Assembly (NCBI GenBank): GCA_020721805.1
Contig: DYMB01000005.1
Span: 49,601 to 113,600, forward strand
Reading direction: 5' to 3'
Source of the DNA: Acetofilamentum sp.
Lineage (GTDB): Bacteria > Hydrothermota > 32-111
DNA length: 64,000 nt
This document shows positions 13,570 to 22,382 of this stretch, piece after piece (positions within the stretch are counted from its first letter, which is position 1; each line of letters opens with the position of its first letter). The notes beneath the pieces are model-generated. The model searched no databases and had not been told where the DNA came from. It was given only the letters and a program-made list of their open reading frames with translations. A program made the position numbers and the translations under genes.

Positions 13570-14456
13570 ACCAGACAATTTCAGATTTTTTATTTTACCT
13601 GAAAAATAACAGAGGTTTTTCTGAAAATACTCTTAAATCTTATGAGGATGATCTAAAACAGTTTGAGTTGTTTTTAAAGAAAATCGATATAAGCGAATTT
13701 TCTCTTGTTAAAAGAGAAAATATAAGGGATTTTATTGGATATCTGATGGGAAATAGCATCTCTAAAAGATCGATAACGAGAAAAATTTCAACACTTAAAA
13801 CATTCTTTAAATTTCTCAAGTATAAAGAACTTATAACCGATAACCCGATCAGTTTTGCTAAAGGATTAAAATTTGAAAAAAAATTACCTCAAACTCTTTC
13901 CGTTGCTGTTATAAACAGATTCCTTGATTCTTTCGATGAAAAAGATTTTCTTGGTATAAGAGATCACCTTATATTTGAAATACTCTATGGGACAGGGTTA
14001 AGGTCTAATGAACTCATAAATCTTGAAGATAAGGATATTGATGTTGAAAACAGAATACTCAAAATAACTAAAGGTAAAGGGAAAAAGGAAAGAATAGTTC
14101 CATTCAGTCAAAAAGTGAAAGATTTACTCATAAGGTATATCGAAATCAGAGATTCAAGAATAAAAAAAGTTTCTAAAAATCTTATCGTTTCCAAAAATGG
14201 TAGACAACTTGATAACAGAATGGTAAGAAGGATAGTTAAAAAGAGAATAAAAGATTTTGCTGAAATGTCCGATATTTCTCCACACACTCTAAGACACTCT
14301 TTTGCAACCCATATGCTAAACAGCGGGGCTGATATAAGATTTGTTCAAGAACTACTTGGTCATTCTTCAATATCTACAACTCAGATTTATACACACACAT
14401 CTGTGGAAAGGTTGATAGATGTTTACAACAGTTCATTCAAAAGGGACGATCAATAA
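13566..14456 (+). CDS. tyrosine recombinase XerC/XerD type
   Basis: At 296 residues it has the length of chromosomal Xer recombinases. The N-terminal SAM-like DNA-binding domain covers residues 1-90. The catalytic domain has Arg in GTGLRSNEL, Lys in KGKGKKERIVP, HTLRHSFATHM (His and Arg), LLGHSSISTTQIYTH and the nucleophilic Tyr in the last of these. It resolves chromosome dimers at dif; no dif-like 28-mer is apparent nearby. It has no phage or integron neighbours, so a housekeeping role is likelier than mobility. I cannot decide between XerC and XerD. Its 3' end overlaps the convergent gene by 7 nt. Confidence 0.92.
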   Translation: MNQTISDFLFYLKNNRGFSENTLKSYEDDLKQFELFLKKIDISEFSLVKRENIRDFIGYLMGNSISKRSITRKISTLKTFFKFLKYKELITDNPISFAKGLKFEKKLPQTLSVAVINRFLDSFDEKDFLGIRDHLIFEILYGTGLRSNELINLEDKDIDVENRILKITKGKGKKERIVPFSQKVKDLLIRYIEIRDSRIKKVSKNLIVSKNGRQLDNRMVRRIVKKRIKDFAEMSDISPHTLRHSFATHMLNSGADIRFVQELLGHSSISTTQIYTHTSVERLIDVYNSSFKRDDQ

Positions 14457-15343
14457 TTTTCCGAAAGTTCGAGAAGAGTATCTTTAAAAAATTTTTTGTA
14501 ATTTTTAATTTGACTCTTATTATAAGAGAATTTTACTTTTTCCGTGAGTATAAAACCTATATCCTCCGGTTTCTCTCCATTCGCCAATCTTATAGCTATA
14601 TTTCCAGAAAGGTATCCATGATTTGATGGTTCGGGAGTTAAAGAGAATAGAGCACCATTTTTAAGCAGTTCAATCGAAGAGGTTATGATTGGTAACTTTT
14701 CAGTTTTACAAATTTTAATAAGATTTTCAAAACCTTTATCCAATGTTAATTGCTTTTCATTTTCAACCCATAAAGCCTTTATTCCGATTCCCTTTAAAAG
14801 TTTTACAGAGATTTTTAAATCGTTTATATCTGAAATGTTTGAGATTTCAACGAATATACTTTCCTCACTTGCGGTATTTTTAAATTTTTTTGCATATTCA
14901 ATGTTTTTAATGTAAAATATCAATCCAAGTGAATCGAAATATGGCACATTATTTTTTATCCATCTAAGTATTGTTCTATCTGAAACATCGTTTAATACCC
15001 CACAGATATTTTTTTTATTTTTAACGCCTGATGGCAGAGAGTTTATCATAGATAAAATAAGAGGTATATTGTCTATTTTCGATGCTATCTTTTTTACCGC
15101 AAAATCTCCAACAAGAAGAACAGCCGAAGGTTTATCGTTAAGTATTTTGGGGATTACAAAATCTACATTTTTTTCTTCATCGTTTAAATTGAAATATGTT
15201 ATATCGAATTCTGCTCTATCTTTAAATGAGGATAACATTATCGTATTTTCTTTATTATTCTCAGATTGGATTACATATATAGAAAATCCTGTTAGATTAA
15301 AAACAATCATGGTTAAAAGAAAGATGATATTAAAGATTTTCAT
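14450..15343 (-). CDS. orphan solute-binding protein, ABC_sub_bind family
   Basis: With the start at 15343 (MKIFNIIFLLTMIVF, a signal sequence) the protein is about 297 residues. It has the periplasmic-binding layout of the PF04392-type ABC substrate-binding proteins: a first lobe ending VLLVGDFAVKKIASKI, the hinge segment around IPLILSMINSLPSG, and near the end the family-like ALFSLTPEPSNHGYLSGNIAIRLANGEKPEDI. No permease or ATPase genes adjoin it. It is the last gene of the long minus-strand run and overlaps purD by 14 nt. Substrates of this family are often aromatic amino acids, which is not demonstrable here. Confidence 0.72.
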   Translation of the reverse strand: MKIFNIIFLLTMIVFNLTGFSIYVIQSENNKENTIMLSSFKDRAEFDITYFNLNDEEKNVDFVIPKILNDKPSAVLLVGDFAVKKIASKIDNIPLILSMINSLPSGVKNKKNICGVLNDVSDRTILRWIKNNVPYFDSLGLIFYIKNIEYAKKFKNTASEESIFVEISNISDINDLKISVKLLKGIGIKALWVENEKQLTLDKGFENLIKICKTEKLPIITSSIELLKNGALFSLTPEPSNHGYLSGNIAIRLANGEKPEDIGFILTEKVKFSYNKSQIKNYKKFFKDTLLELSENY

Positions 15344-16616
15344 AATCCAACCCTTTTTTACCAATATCATCTCTATAAAATGTATCTGGAATATTGATCC
15401 TTTTTAGATTGGCATAAGCCCTTTCTATTGATTTAACGAGTGAATCATCTAAAGATGTGATGTTGAAAATCCTTCCACCTGTATTTATGAATCTACCTGG
15501 AAAGATCTCTTTAGATGAGGCATGAAATAGCAAAGTTTTATCATCTAAGATATTTTCATCAAGTTCGAATTGGATATCTTTTTTATAGTCCTCTGGATAA
15601 CCTTTTGCTGCAACCACAACAGTTGTAGCGTAAACATTTTTTATTTTTATATCGCTTGTTTCAAGATTTTTTGATGCTATCTGCAACATAATATCGTACA
15701 GATCCGATTCGACAATTGGGAGGATCGATTGGGTTTCGGGATCTCCAAATCTTGCATTGAATTCCACAACGAAAGGTTCATTATGTTTTATCATCAAACC
15801 CACATAGAGTAACCCTTTAAAAGGTACACTCTCTTTTTTCATAGCATAAAGTATAGGTTCAACTATCTTTTCTATACAGCTGTTTTTAAGTTTATCGTTT
15901 AAAAGTTTACAGGGAGCATATGAACCCATTCCACCGGTATTTGGTCCCTGATCAGAATTGTATGCTTTTTTATGATCCTGGGCTGGGGGTAGAGTAAGAA
16001 ATTTTTTACCATCCGTCATTATAAAAAGAGAAGATTCATCACCTTCTAAAAACTCTTCAAAAACTATTTTTTCTGCGGATCTGCCGAAGGATTTTTTATC
16101 ATATATCGAATCCATCGCATTTTCAAAATCATTTTCGTTATTGATTATAAATGAACCTTTACCGGCAGCAAGTCCAGATACTTTCATCACGAATGGAAAG
16201 GAAAAATAGTTTTTCAAATCAAAAGATCTATCTTTTGAATCTGAAATTTCAAATTTTGCTGTAGGGATATTATATTTTTTCATCAACTCTTTGGCAAAGG
16301 ATTTATCGGTTTCAATTTTAGCGCTCTCTTTTGATGGTCCAAATACTTTTATTCCTTTTGATTCAAAAAAATCAACCGCCCCATCTTCAAGAAATTTTTC
16401 AGGACCTATGACTACCATTTTTATATCTTTATGGATAACAAAATCTGCAATTTGTTGATAGAGATTCTCTTTTGTAAAATCTGGAGATTTTATGGAATAT
16501 GATGAAATCGTAGGGTTTGGATATAGTGAATATACCAGTGCTTTATCTTTATTCAATTTAAAACAGAGAGCTGATTCCCTTCCTCCGTTACCGAGAAGAA
16601 AGAGGTTTCTTTTCAT
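15330..16616 (-). CDS. purD: phosphoribosylamine-glycine ligase
   Basis: The 428-residue product is full length. It opens with the PurD N-terminal GNGGRESAL, followed by an ATP-grasp domain (VMKVSGLAAGKG, FEEFLEGDESS), the QDHKKAYNSDQGPNTGGMG block near residues 205-225, and metal-binding FNARFGDPE. It makes glycinamide ribonucleotide in step 2 of purine synthesis. It overlaps the AMMECR1 gene by 4 nt at its start and the solute-binding gene at its end. Confidence 0.97.
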   Translation of the reverse strand: MKRNLFLLGNGGRESALCFKLNKDKALVYSLYPNPTISSYSIKSPDFTKENLYQQIADFVIHKDIKMVVIGPEKFLEDGAVDFFESKGIKVFGPSKESAKIETDKSFAKELMKKYNIPTAKFEISDSKDRSFDLKNYFSFPFVMKVSGLAAGKGSFIINNENDFENAMDSIYDKKSFGRSAEKIVFEEFLEGDESSLFIMTDGKKFLTLPPAQDHKKAYNSDQGPNTGGMGSYAPCKLLNDKLKNSCIEKIVEPILYAMKKESVPFKGLLYVGLMIKHNEPFVVEFNARFGDPETQSILPIVESDLYDIMLQIASKNLETSDIKIKNVYATTVVVAAKGYPEDYKKDIQFELDENILDDKTLLFHASSKEIFPGRFINTGGRIFNITSLDDSLVKSIERAYANLKRINIPDTFYRDDIGKKGLDYENL

Positions 16617-17164
16617 AGATTAAAATCCTTTTCTGAAAAAATTTCTGCCTGAAATTTATAGATTTCCGTATCATCATCATTATAACAATCTGGATAGAGT
16701 CCTGCTTTAAGACAGGTTTGTTTTAAAAATTGTTCCCTGTTATATCCCCATTCGGTTGCAACCTGTGGTAATAAAAGGCCAGAATGGTATCCTTTTTTTA
16801 TAAGCAAACCATCAGAGCCCACATTGATTTCGTTTAAATTTTTTACCTTTTCAAGTGGTGTTAAGACGGATATTTCTATCATTATTAAAGGAAACTCATC
16901 CTTTGTTAAAGGATAGAATCTCGGATCGTTGAATGCCGCTTCGAGTGCCATTGTAGAAACAGCACTGTAAAGTTCTGTAACTCCATATATATATCCTATG
17001 CAACCTCTTAGATCTTCTGCGATTTTTAATGTTACAAAACAACCACTCTTTCTTTTCAAATCTTCGCTTTCAGGTTCGTCCAAAATTATCTTTTCACCAT
17101 ACAATTTTTTCTTTATGGAGTCTCTTGCCAGTTTCAAAAGATAAATTTTATCTTCATTTTTCAT
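16613..17164 (-). CDS. AMMECR1-domain protein (AmmeMemoRadiSam system protein A)
   Basis: I start it at 17164 (MKNEDKIYLLKLARDSI); an in-frame start at 17230 would run 77 nt into the neighbouring Memo gene. The 183 residues carry the AMMECR1 signature LRGCIGYI near residue 60, AAFNDPRFYPLT, and PQVATEWGYNREQFL close to the C-terminus. The biochemical role of this family is not established. The N-terminus overlaps the 3' end of the Memo-family gene by 11 nt, so the two are co-translated. The radical SAM member of the usual trio is not in this window. Confidence 0.9.
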   Translation of the reverse strand: MKNEDKIYLLKLARDSIKKKLYGEKIILDEPESEDLKRKSGCFVTLKIAEDLRGCIGYIYGVTELYSAVSTMALEAAFNDPRFYPLTKDEFPLIMIEISVLTPLEKVKNLNEINVGSDGLLIKKGYHSGLLLPQVATEWGYNREQFLKQTCLKAGLYPDCYNDDDTEIYKFQAEIFSEKDFNL

Positions 17165-17990
17165 TTTTAACTCCAGCAAAAGCTGAATATCCAACTGTAT
17201 ATCCTGAATAATCGTTTGTAATATCAGCACTCGTGATATGGTGGAGAAGTATAAAATCGTTTATCTTTAAAAGATCGTTTAAAAGCAAAATCGTCGTTAT
17301 AGGTCCATAACCACATGCTATGGATGAGCCTTTTGATTCCTCTTCAACAACATAATCGTAAAATTTTCTATAATTATTTTTCTCTATCATCTTGAGTGTA
17401 TTTTTATCAGTTTTTATCGCCTCCTCATAATCGTTTCCATGGTAAAGATCAGAAGAAGCTATAAACAGGGTATTGGTAAGATCAATTTTTGAAAAAAGAT
17501 CAACAAGATGAGAAGCATTGTTTAAAGATTGTGTAGACATAATTATTGGAACGATTGAAAAATTATTTTTTAATATGTAACTTAAAAAAATGGTTTGTAC
17601 CTCTAAAGAATGTTCATCGTTATGAAAATTATCATTGTAGATAAATTTTTTGGTATTTAAATTTTTCAAAAATTCTTTATCTATTTCTATGTTTCCGAAA
17701 GGAGTTTCCCAGTAATCACAATCTGAAAGTATGAAACCATCAAAAAGATGATGATGTGATGGACCGATTAAAACTATCCTTTCAACTTTAATATTTTTTA
17801 AAAGTTTATAAAAATGGAATGCTGTGAAACCGGAATATATTATACCTGCATGTGGGACTATGCCTGTTATAATTTTACTATCTGGTATAGTAGTATCTAT
17901 ATTTTTTTCAAATCTGTCAAACAACTCTTCTATCTCAACTTTTCTTGAAGGATAAAAATAACCAGAGAATTTTAAAGGTCTTACTTTCAA
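17154..17990 (-). CDS. Memo-family protein (AmmeMemoRadiSam system protein B)
   Basis: The 278-residue protein aligns in pattern with the MEMO1 family. It has an N-terminal SGYFYP segment, GIVPHAGIIYSGF near residue 45 with the first His, a GPSHHHLFDGF His triplet near 79, DEHSLEVQ (His and Glu) near 125, and an ASSDLYHG motif near 180. This His-rich pocket binds metal in the fold shared with extradiol dioxygenases. The physiological reaction is unknown. It overlaps dapA by 4 nt upstream and the AMMECR1 gene downstream. Confidence 0.9.
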   Translation of the reverse strand: MKVRPLKFSGYFYPSRKVEIEELFDRFEKNIDTTIPDSKIITGIVPHAGIIYSGFTAFHFYKLLKNIKVERIVLIGPSHHHLFDGFILSDCDYWETPFGNIEIDKEFLKNLNTKKFIYNDNFHNDEHSLEVQTIFLSYILKNNFSIVPIIMSTQSLNNASHLVDLFSKIDLTNTLFIASSDLYHGNDYEEAIKTDKNTLKMIEKNNYRKFYDYVVEEESKGSSIACGYGPITTILLLNDLLKINDFILLHHITSADITNDYSGYTVGYSAFAGVKNEK

Positions 17991-18874
17991 AATTTCTCCT
18001 TTTTTAATCCCATATTTTTTACAACCTCTTTTACCACTTCTTTATTTTTATCTGAGATTTCTGCAAGTGGTAACCTCAAATGCCCGGAATCCAGATTCAA
18101 AATTTTCATACAATATTTTACGGGTACCGGATTGGTTTCAACGAAAAGAACCCTTGAAATAGGATAAAGAAAATTGTGTAATTTTAAGGCTTCATCGAAC
18201 TCTTTAGCAAAAAAGAGTTCAAAGAGAGATTGCATATGAAATGGGACAACATTTGAGATTGTTGATATTACGCCGCTTCCGCCGACTGAAAGTATTGGTA
18301 AAAACAAAGAATCTTCACCAGACATCACACTGAATCCTTTTTTTGCTTTTAACAATATCTCTGTTGTCTGGTTAATATTACCTGATGCTTCCTTAATTCC
18401 AACTATATTTTTAATATGGGAAAGGTATGCAACTGTTTCCGGTAGTATGTTTACTCCTGTTCTTGAAGGCACATTGTAAATTATTATTTCAAGTTTTGTT
18501 GAATTTGCAACCTTTTTAAAATGTTCAACAAGTCCCTGCTGGTTTGGTTTATTATAATATGGTGTAATTACAAGTGCGTAATCCGCACCTATATTTTCCG
18601 CTATTTTGGTTCTTTCTATAGTTTTGTCGGTATTGTTTGTGCCTGTTCCAGCAACAAGATAGGTGTTCTTTTTTTCAGAGTATGCGGTCTTTATAACTTT
18701 TTCCCATTCATCATCAGAAAGAGCGGGAGATTCTCCAGTTGTTCCACATGCAAGAATTCCTGAAACATTGTTATCCAACTGTCTTTTTATCTGTTTTCTA
18801 AAAAGTTCAAAATCTATACTTTTGTTATTTTTGAAAGGTGTTATCAAAGCGGTGCAACAACCTTTTATGTTCAT
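17987..18874 (-). CDS. dapA: 4-hydroxy-tetrahydrodipicolinate synthase
   Basis: The 295-residue TIM-barrel enzyme shows GTTGESPALS near residue 44, the Tyr in YNVPSRTGVNI near 133, and the Schiff-base Lys in GIKEASGN near 160. It condenses pyruvate with aspartate semialdehyde in lysine/diaminopimelate synthesis. GGAGGGATT precedes the ATG. A 16-nt gap separates it from the DUF1571-like gene, too short for a promoter of its own. The active-site Lys and Tyr argue for DapA over other aldolases of the family. Confidence 0.94.
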   Translation of the reverse strand: MNIKGCCTALITPFKNNKSIDFELFRKQIKRQLDNNVSGILACGTTGESPALSDDEWEKVIKTAYSEKKNTYLVAGTGTNNTDKTIERTKIAENIGADYALVITPYYNKPNQQGLVEHFKKVANSTKLEIIIYNVPSRTGVNILPETVAYLSHIKNIVGIKEASGNINQTTEILLKAKKGFSVMSGEDSLFLPILSVGGSGVISTISNVVPFHMQSLFELFFAKEFDEALKLHNFLYPISRVLFVETNPVPVKYCMKILNLDSGHLRLPLAEISDKNKEVVKEVVKNMGLKKEKF

Positions 18875-18890
18875 AATCCCTCCTTCAATC

Positions 18891-19568
18891 CTATTTTACA
18901 TACAAACTGTCCATATTTAAAAAAACATTTAGTCTTATATCCTGATAATAAATATCCTCTACGATTTCTGATTTTTCATAGTTGTAAAAACCCAAAAGTA
19001 ATCTGTTATTTTTATCAAAAAAGATCTTTGTCTCGTCAAAATTATATTTTTTTATATCTATTTTACTTATATGTATCATTTTAGCATCAATTCCCTTATA
19101 TTCTGTATCAACTATTTCAACTTCGGTTTCTGGATCATCTATAATTTTAAGGGTTTTTTCCAGACGGGATAACCAGTCGGATTGGGCTATAGTTATTCCT
19201 CTTATATTTTTCACGAGTTTGTTGGAAAGGTCAAGTGTTAATTTTATCTTAGAAAGTATTCCACCCTGTCTACCTGTTACTTTTTGTGTTTTATAATCAA
19301 AGAAAGCCTTACTACCAAGCCTGTCTCCCTTGATTGATTCCATTCTGATATATTTAGGTTTCATGAACCTGTAATCCCAATAGTTCTCAGTAACTTTTTT
19401 ATCCTTTTTGACATATTCATGAAGAATACATCTGTATGTGTTTGTAGTATCAAGTATAGAACTGTAATCGTTTAATATTTTCAATGCTTCCTGTTTTTCA
19501 TTTGAAAATATCAATAATGGTAAAAAGATAAAGAGTAATAAAAAAATTTTATTCTCAATATTTTTCAT
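18891..19568 (-). CDS. secreted DUF1571/LolA-like protein, function unknown
   Basis: The 225-residue protein begins with a signal peptide (NKIFLLLFIFLPLLIFSN). It then has a single beta-rich domain with RFMKPKYIRMESIKGDRLGSK (around residues 68-88), typical of DUF1571 proteins, a LolA-like half-barrel family. Such folds usually bind lipid acyl chains in the periplasm, which is inference here. The gene overlaps lon by 4 nt. Confidence 0.7.
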   Translation of the reverse strand: MKNIENKIFLLLFIFLPLLIFSNEKQEALKILNDYSSILDTTNTYRCILHEYVKKDKKVTENYWDYRFMKPKYIRMESIKGDRLGSKAFFDYKTQKVTGRQGGILSKIKLTLDLSNKLVKNIRGITIAQSDWLSRLEKTLKIIDDPETEVEIVDTEYKGIDAKMIHISKIDIKKYNFDETKIFFDKNNRLLLGFYNYEKSEIVEDIYYQDIRLNVFLNMDSLYVK

Positions 19569-21949
19569 TTTTTATCTCCTCTTTTTTCAAGTGCAAGATT
19601 TATAACCTGATCAAAATTTTTAACAAAATAGAAATTTAATCCTTTCAAAGTATCTTTTGGTATCTCATCCAGATCCCTTTTGTTAAATAATGGGATTATT
19701 ATATTCTTGATCCCAGCAAGTTTTGCACCTATTATTTTTTCCTTTACTCCACCTATGGGGAGGACTTTTCCCCTGAGGGTGATCTCTCCCGTCATTGATA
19801 TATCACTTCTTACTGGTATTTGTGAAAGAACCGAAACGATGGAAGTTGCAAGTGTTATTCCGGCTGATGGCCCATCTTTGGGTATAGCCCCTTCTGGAAG
19901 ATGAATATGTAGATCGAATTTATCAAAATCTTCAGGTTTTATTTTAAATTTTTTCGCATTCGCTTTAATATAAGAGAGAGCAGCTCTTGCACTCTCCTTC
20001 ATAACTTCTCCAAGTTGCCCTGTTAAAATCAGGTTGCCCTTCCCAGGCATCTTTATGGCTTCAACAAAAAGAATCTCTCCTCCATTTGGTGTCCATGCCA
20101 TTCCAGTCGTTATTCCTATTTCAGATTTTTTTTCAGCCTGATCCTTTAAAAACTTTCTCTTTCCAAGGAAATTTTTAACATTTTTTGGAGAGATCAAAAA
20201 TGTTTTTTTTCTGTTATCAGCTATCTTTTTGGCAATTTTTCTACATATACTACCTATTGTTCTTTCAAGATTTCTTACACCCGCCTCAGTCGTGTAGCCA
20301 TCTATTATTTCATAGAGCCCATCATCCATTATCTTAAGATTTTTTTCAGTTAAACCGTTCTCTTTTATCTGTCTTGGCAGGAGATATTTTTTCGCTATGA
20401 ATATTTTATCATCGATGGTGTATCCGGGCAATTCTATAACTTCCATTCTATCTAAAAGTGCTGGTGGAATAGTATAAAGGACATTCGCGGTTGTTATAAA
20501 CATAACCTGCGAAAGATCATATGTCAGATCGAGATAGTGATCCTGGAAAGAATCGTTCTGTTGGGGATCGAGAACCTCAAGTAACGCACTCGATGGATCT
20601 CCCCTGAAATCACTTCCTATTTTATCAATTTCATCAAGCATAAAAACAGGATTTGAAGTTTTTGCTTTTTTTAACTCCTGTATTATTCTACCAGGTAAAG
20701 CTCCAACATATGTTCTTCTGTGTCCTCTTATTTCCGCTTCATCATGAATACCACCCAGAGAGATTCTTACGAAACTCCTTCCCAGTGCTCTCGCTATCGA
20801 TTTACCAAGCGAAGTTTTACCAACACCTGGTGGACCAACGAAACATAGTATTGGTCCTTTTGAATCATTTTTTAATTTTCTAACCGCAAGATATTCAAGT
20901 ATCCTTTCTTTAACTTTTGTTAGATCGTAATGATCCTCGTTTAAAATTTTTTCAGCTCTCTTTATATCAAGATTATCTTTTGAATACTCATTCCATGGAA
21001 GTTCGAGTATCCAGTCTATATAAGTCCTTGAAACATTATAATCCGGCATCATCGGATTCATCATTTCAAGTTTATCTATTTCTTTGTTTACAGTTTCTCT
21101 TGTATCATCAGGCATCTTTTTATTTTTAAGTTTTTCTCTCAACTCCACTATCTCTTTATCTTTCAAATCCTCTTCTCCCAACTCCTCCTTTATAGCCTTT
21201 AACTGTTCTCTTAGAAAAAACTTTTTTTGATCCTCACTGATCTCGTTTGTTACCTTAGATTTTATTTTTTGACCAAGTTCAAGTATCGAAGTTTCCTTGG
21301 CAAGGATTTCGCTGATTTTTTCCATCCTTTTTATAGAATCTTTTATGGTAAGAATTTCGTATCTTATATTGAGATCTATCGGTAGATTTGAAGCTATAAA
21401 ATCAGCAACCTTCCATCCTTCCTGAATACTATCAAGTATTTGGAAAATCTCTTCTGGAAACTGTTGGGATAATTTTATGTAGTTTTTAAACTGATCTTTA
21501 AGATTTCTTGTCAGTGCCTGATATTTTATAGAATTACTTTCTATTTCCTCGATGATTTTAAAAGTCGCAAGAGGATAAGGTTTCTGTTCTTTTATGATCT
21601 CCTCTATTTTTGCTCTTTTTATACCCTGTAATAGAATTCTTATAGAACCATCTGGAAATCTTAACATCTTCATTATGTTTGTAACAACAGCATACTCTTC
21701 TATATCATCATCGTTCAGATTCGTCATACTTTCCTTTTTTGTAAATCCAAGTAGAATCAGTTTGTTTGATGAAAGAGAATCATCTATAAGTTTTATTTGA
21801 TTGGTTTCATTTACCGCAACCGGGAGTATCAAAAGCGGGTAAATTATAACATCGTTTCTTATAAGTAATGGAAGAATTTCTGGCAATTTTTCATTATCGG
21901 CAGTGTTTGATTCTTTACTTTCAACATTGTTTTTGATCTCTTCGTTCAT
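19565..21949 (-). CDS. lon: ATP-dependent protease Lon
   Basis: I prefer the ATG at 21949, with AAAGGA eight bases ahead; an ATG at 21964 overlapping the hsp20 stop adds five residues. The protein is about 794 residues: N-terminal substrate domain to about 200, coiled-coil helix to about 330, AAA module with Walker A GPPGVGKTS and Walker B VFMLDEIDK, and a C-terminal protease domain with catalytic Ser in PKDGPSAG and Lys in GGVKEKIIGAK. It degrades damaged and regulatory proteins. It sits directly behind hsp20 inside a long operon, with no CIRCE or other heat-shock operator visible. Confidence 0.97.
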   Translation of the reverse strand: MNEEIKNNVESKESNTADNEKLPEILPLLIRNDVIIYPLLILPVAVNETNQIKLIDDSLSSNKLILLGFTKKESMTNLNDDDIEEYAVVTNIMKMLRFPDGSIRILLQGIKRAKIEEIIKEQKPYPLATFKIIEEIESNSIKYQALTRNLKDQFKNYIKLSQQFPEEIFQILDSIQEGWKVADFIASNLPIDLNIRYEILTIKDSIKRMEKISEILAKETSILELGQKIKSKVTNEISEDQKKFFLREQLKAIKEELGEEDLKDKEIVELREKLKNKKMPDDTRETVNKEIDKLEMMNPMMPDYNVSRTYIDWILELPWNEYSKDNLDIKRAEKILNEDHYDLTKVKERILEYLAVRKLKNDSKGPILCFVGPPGVGKTSLGKSIARALGRSFVRISLGGIHDEAEIRGHRRTYVGALPGRIIQELKKAKTSNPVFMLDEIDKIGSDFRGDPSSALLEVLDPQQNDSFQDHYLDLTYDLSQVMFITTANVLYTIPPALLDRMEVIELPGYTIDDKIFIAKKYLLPRQIKENGLTEKNLKIMDDGLYEIIDGYTTEAGVRNLERTIGSICRKIAKKIADNRKKTFLISPKNVKNFLGKRKFLKDQAEKKSEIGITTGMAWTPNGGEILFVEAIKMPGKGNLILTGQLGEVMKESARAALSYIKANAKKFKIKPEDFDKFDLHIHLPEGAIPKDGPSAGITLATSIVSVLSQIPVRSDISMTGEITLRGKVLPIGGVKEKIIGAKLAGIKNIIIPLFNKRDLDEIPKDTLKGLNFYFVKNFDQVINLALEKRGDKK

Positions 21950-21960
21950 TGTAAATCCTT

Positions 21961-22374
21961 TCATTCTATAGTTATCTTTTTTACTTTTTTATATTTTAAT
22001 GGAATTTCAATCTTTAAAAATCCATCTTTATATTCTACTTCCATATTATCTATATCACTGTTAGTTGGAATTCTTAATCTTCTTTCAAATGGGCCATATT
22101 CTATCTCCATATGATAATAACATATTTCATTGTCTATAAAACTCTTTTTCTTTTTTTCACCTTTTATGATTATGATATCATCGCTTACCGTTATAGATAT
22201 ATCCTGTTTATCGATACCGGGTATTTCAAGAACTATGATGAATCTGTTGTTTATCTCATATATATCAACAGGTGGTGCTATATGTGTTCTAATGTAAGAA
22301 ATGACCCTTGAGAAGCTGAAAAAATCATCTATAAAACCATCAACATCATCTTTTTCGTAAGGATCATCCTTCAT
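21961..22374 (-). CDS. small heat-shock protein (Hsp20/alpha-crystallin)
   Basis: The 137-residue protein contains a full alpha-crystallin domain from about residue 38 (PPVDIYEINNRFIIVLEIPG) to about 125 (GFLKIEIPLKY). It ends in an ITI motif matching the IXI tail that docks neighbouring dimers. It is an ATP-independent holdase. It lies 8 nt after purM and just ahead of lon, a sensible pairing of chaperone with protease. Confidence 0.93.
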   Translation of the reverse strand: MKDDPYEKDDVDGFIDDFFSFSRVISYIRTHIAPPVDIYEINNRFIIVLEIPGIDKQDISITVSDDIIIIKGEKKKKSFIDNEICYYHMEIEYGPFERRLRIPTNSDIDNMEVEYKDGFLKIEIPLKYKKVKKITIE

Positions 22375-22382
22375 TTTTCCTC

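Noticed and set aside
13566..14456. Xer recombinase as part of an integron or mobile element
   Set aside because: It has standard housekeeping length and motifs, is coupled to a peptidase gene, and has no attachment-site repeats or phage genes around it.
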